Shown: in pieces, positions 6,488-6,745 of the stretch
Layout of the letters: every line of letters begins with the position of its first letter
Numbering within the stretch: position 1 is the first letter of the stretch
Origin: Deltaproteobacteria bacterium
GTDB taxonomy: Bacteria; Desulfobacterota; Syntrophia; Syntrophales; UBA2210
DNA: 6,745 nucleotides
Direction: 5' to 3'
Assembly (NCBI GenBank): GCA_016935875.1
Contig: JAFGQD010000178.1
Span: 1-6,745 of the forward strand
The notes under the pieces: model-generated
Told to the model about the DNA's origin: nothing
Databases searched by the model: none
What the model saw: the letters and a program-made list of their open reading frames with translations, nothing else
Translations under genes and position numbers: made by a program

Positions 6488-6492
6488 AGGAG
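6488..6492 (+). promoter_or_regulatory. Ribosome binding site setting a GTG start
   Basis: AGGAG lies 8 nt before GTG 6501, a near-ideal spacing. It favours 6501 over the in-frame GTG at 6492, which overlaps the site itself. No in-frame ATG exists in this frame until codon 53 of the gene. Confidence 0.75.
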
Positions 6493-6500
6493 TGGATAGG

Positions 6501-6745
6501 GTGATAATCTACGATCTAAAATGTGAAAAGGATCATATATTTGAAGGGTGGTTCAACGACAGAACAGCCTTCGAGGAACAGAAAAAGAAAAAACTTGTCA
6601 CCTGCCCGGTGTGCGAAAGTTCGAACATAGATATAGTTCCTTCTTCCATTACGGTTATGGGAAAGAAGACAGAGGAATTGAGTAAGAACAATACAGATAT
6701 ATCCCCCATGAAAGCTCTCCGGATGTTCCATGAATACATGGACAA
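6501..6745 (+). CDS. DUF1178 family zinc-ribbon-like protein, 3' truncated by window end
   Basis: Translation from GTG 6501 gives 81 complete codons before the window ends. The opening MIIYDLKCEKDHIFEGWF (1-18) is characteristic of DUF1178. FEEQKKKKLVTCPVC (24-38) then supplies a CPVC knuckle (Cys35, Cys38). With Cys8 and His12, these could bind one metal ion like the FmdB-type zinc ribbon; this is inference. The family's function is unknown to me. No signal peptide or membrane segment is visible. The frame is open upstream to a stop at 6411-6413 but has no ATG, and the AGGAG site plus the family N-terminus fix the GTG start. It is preceded by a 149-bp AT-rich gap containing the divergent tRNA promoter, so it is likely to have its own promoter. 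The remainder of the gene lies outside the window. Confidence 0.85.
   Translation, partial: MIIYDLKCEKDHIFEGWFNDRTAFEEQKKKKLVTCPVCESSNIDIVPSSITVMGKKTEELSKNNTDISPMKALRMFHEYMD

Noticed and set aside
5911..6731. Long minus-strand ORFs over the pilC end, tRNA and DUF1178 gene
   Set aside because: They run antisense through the clear pilC, tRNA-Pro and DUF1178 features and show no recognisable domains; they are shadows.
1..6745. A new defence, CRISPR or mobile system
   Set aside because: Every substantial ORF is a recognised housekeeping or conserved-unknown family, and no repeat array or accessory gene cassette is present.

Overview
This 6.7 kb window looks like a conserved housekeeping stretch of a Gram-negative bacterial chromosome. 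It carries eight protein genes, all on the plus strand, and one tRNA gene on the minus strand. A heptose kinase for LPS and a PilC/GspF inner-membrane protein imply a diderm. The neighbourhood of DUF4416, YicC, Gmk and omega, together with the protein sequences, most resembles Desulfobacterota (the former Deltaproteobacteria, perhaps Syntrophia-like). That placement is a judgement from memory, not from a search. Base composition is moderate and looks uniform. I see no insertion sequence, prophage, CRISPR array or defence cassette.

Layout. Positions 1-912 are the 3' part of an ADP-heptose pathway kinase (rfaE1), overlapped by 4 bp by a DUF4416 gene (909-1529). That gene is in turn overlapped by 4 bp by yicC (1526-2410), an endoribonuclease-family gene. 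Guanylate kinase (gmk, about 2476-3087) follows after 65 bp. A 134-bp gap with two palindromic, REP-like repeats precedes rpoZ (3222-3497). pyrF (3481-4224) overlaps rpoZ by 17 bp. After 73 bp comes rlmB (4298-5044), and 2 bp later pilC (5047-6255). A minus-strand tRNA-Pro(CGG) gene (6275-6351) converges on pilC. A 149-bp AT-rich gap leads to a GTG-started DUF1178 zinc-ribbon gene (6501 to the window end, truncated).

How it fits together. The tight spacing suggests one or two transcripts. Nucleotide synthesis (Gmk, PyrF), transcription (omega), RNA turnover and modification (YicC, RlmB) and envelope functions (RfaE1, PilC) are strung together with translational coupling. This is common for growth-linked clusters and does not show that they form a single system. 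I found no convincing new biological system. The points most worth a second look are the palindromic repeats, including one inside the DUF4416 reading frame, and the unknown-function DUF4416 and DUF1178 proteins.
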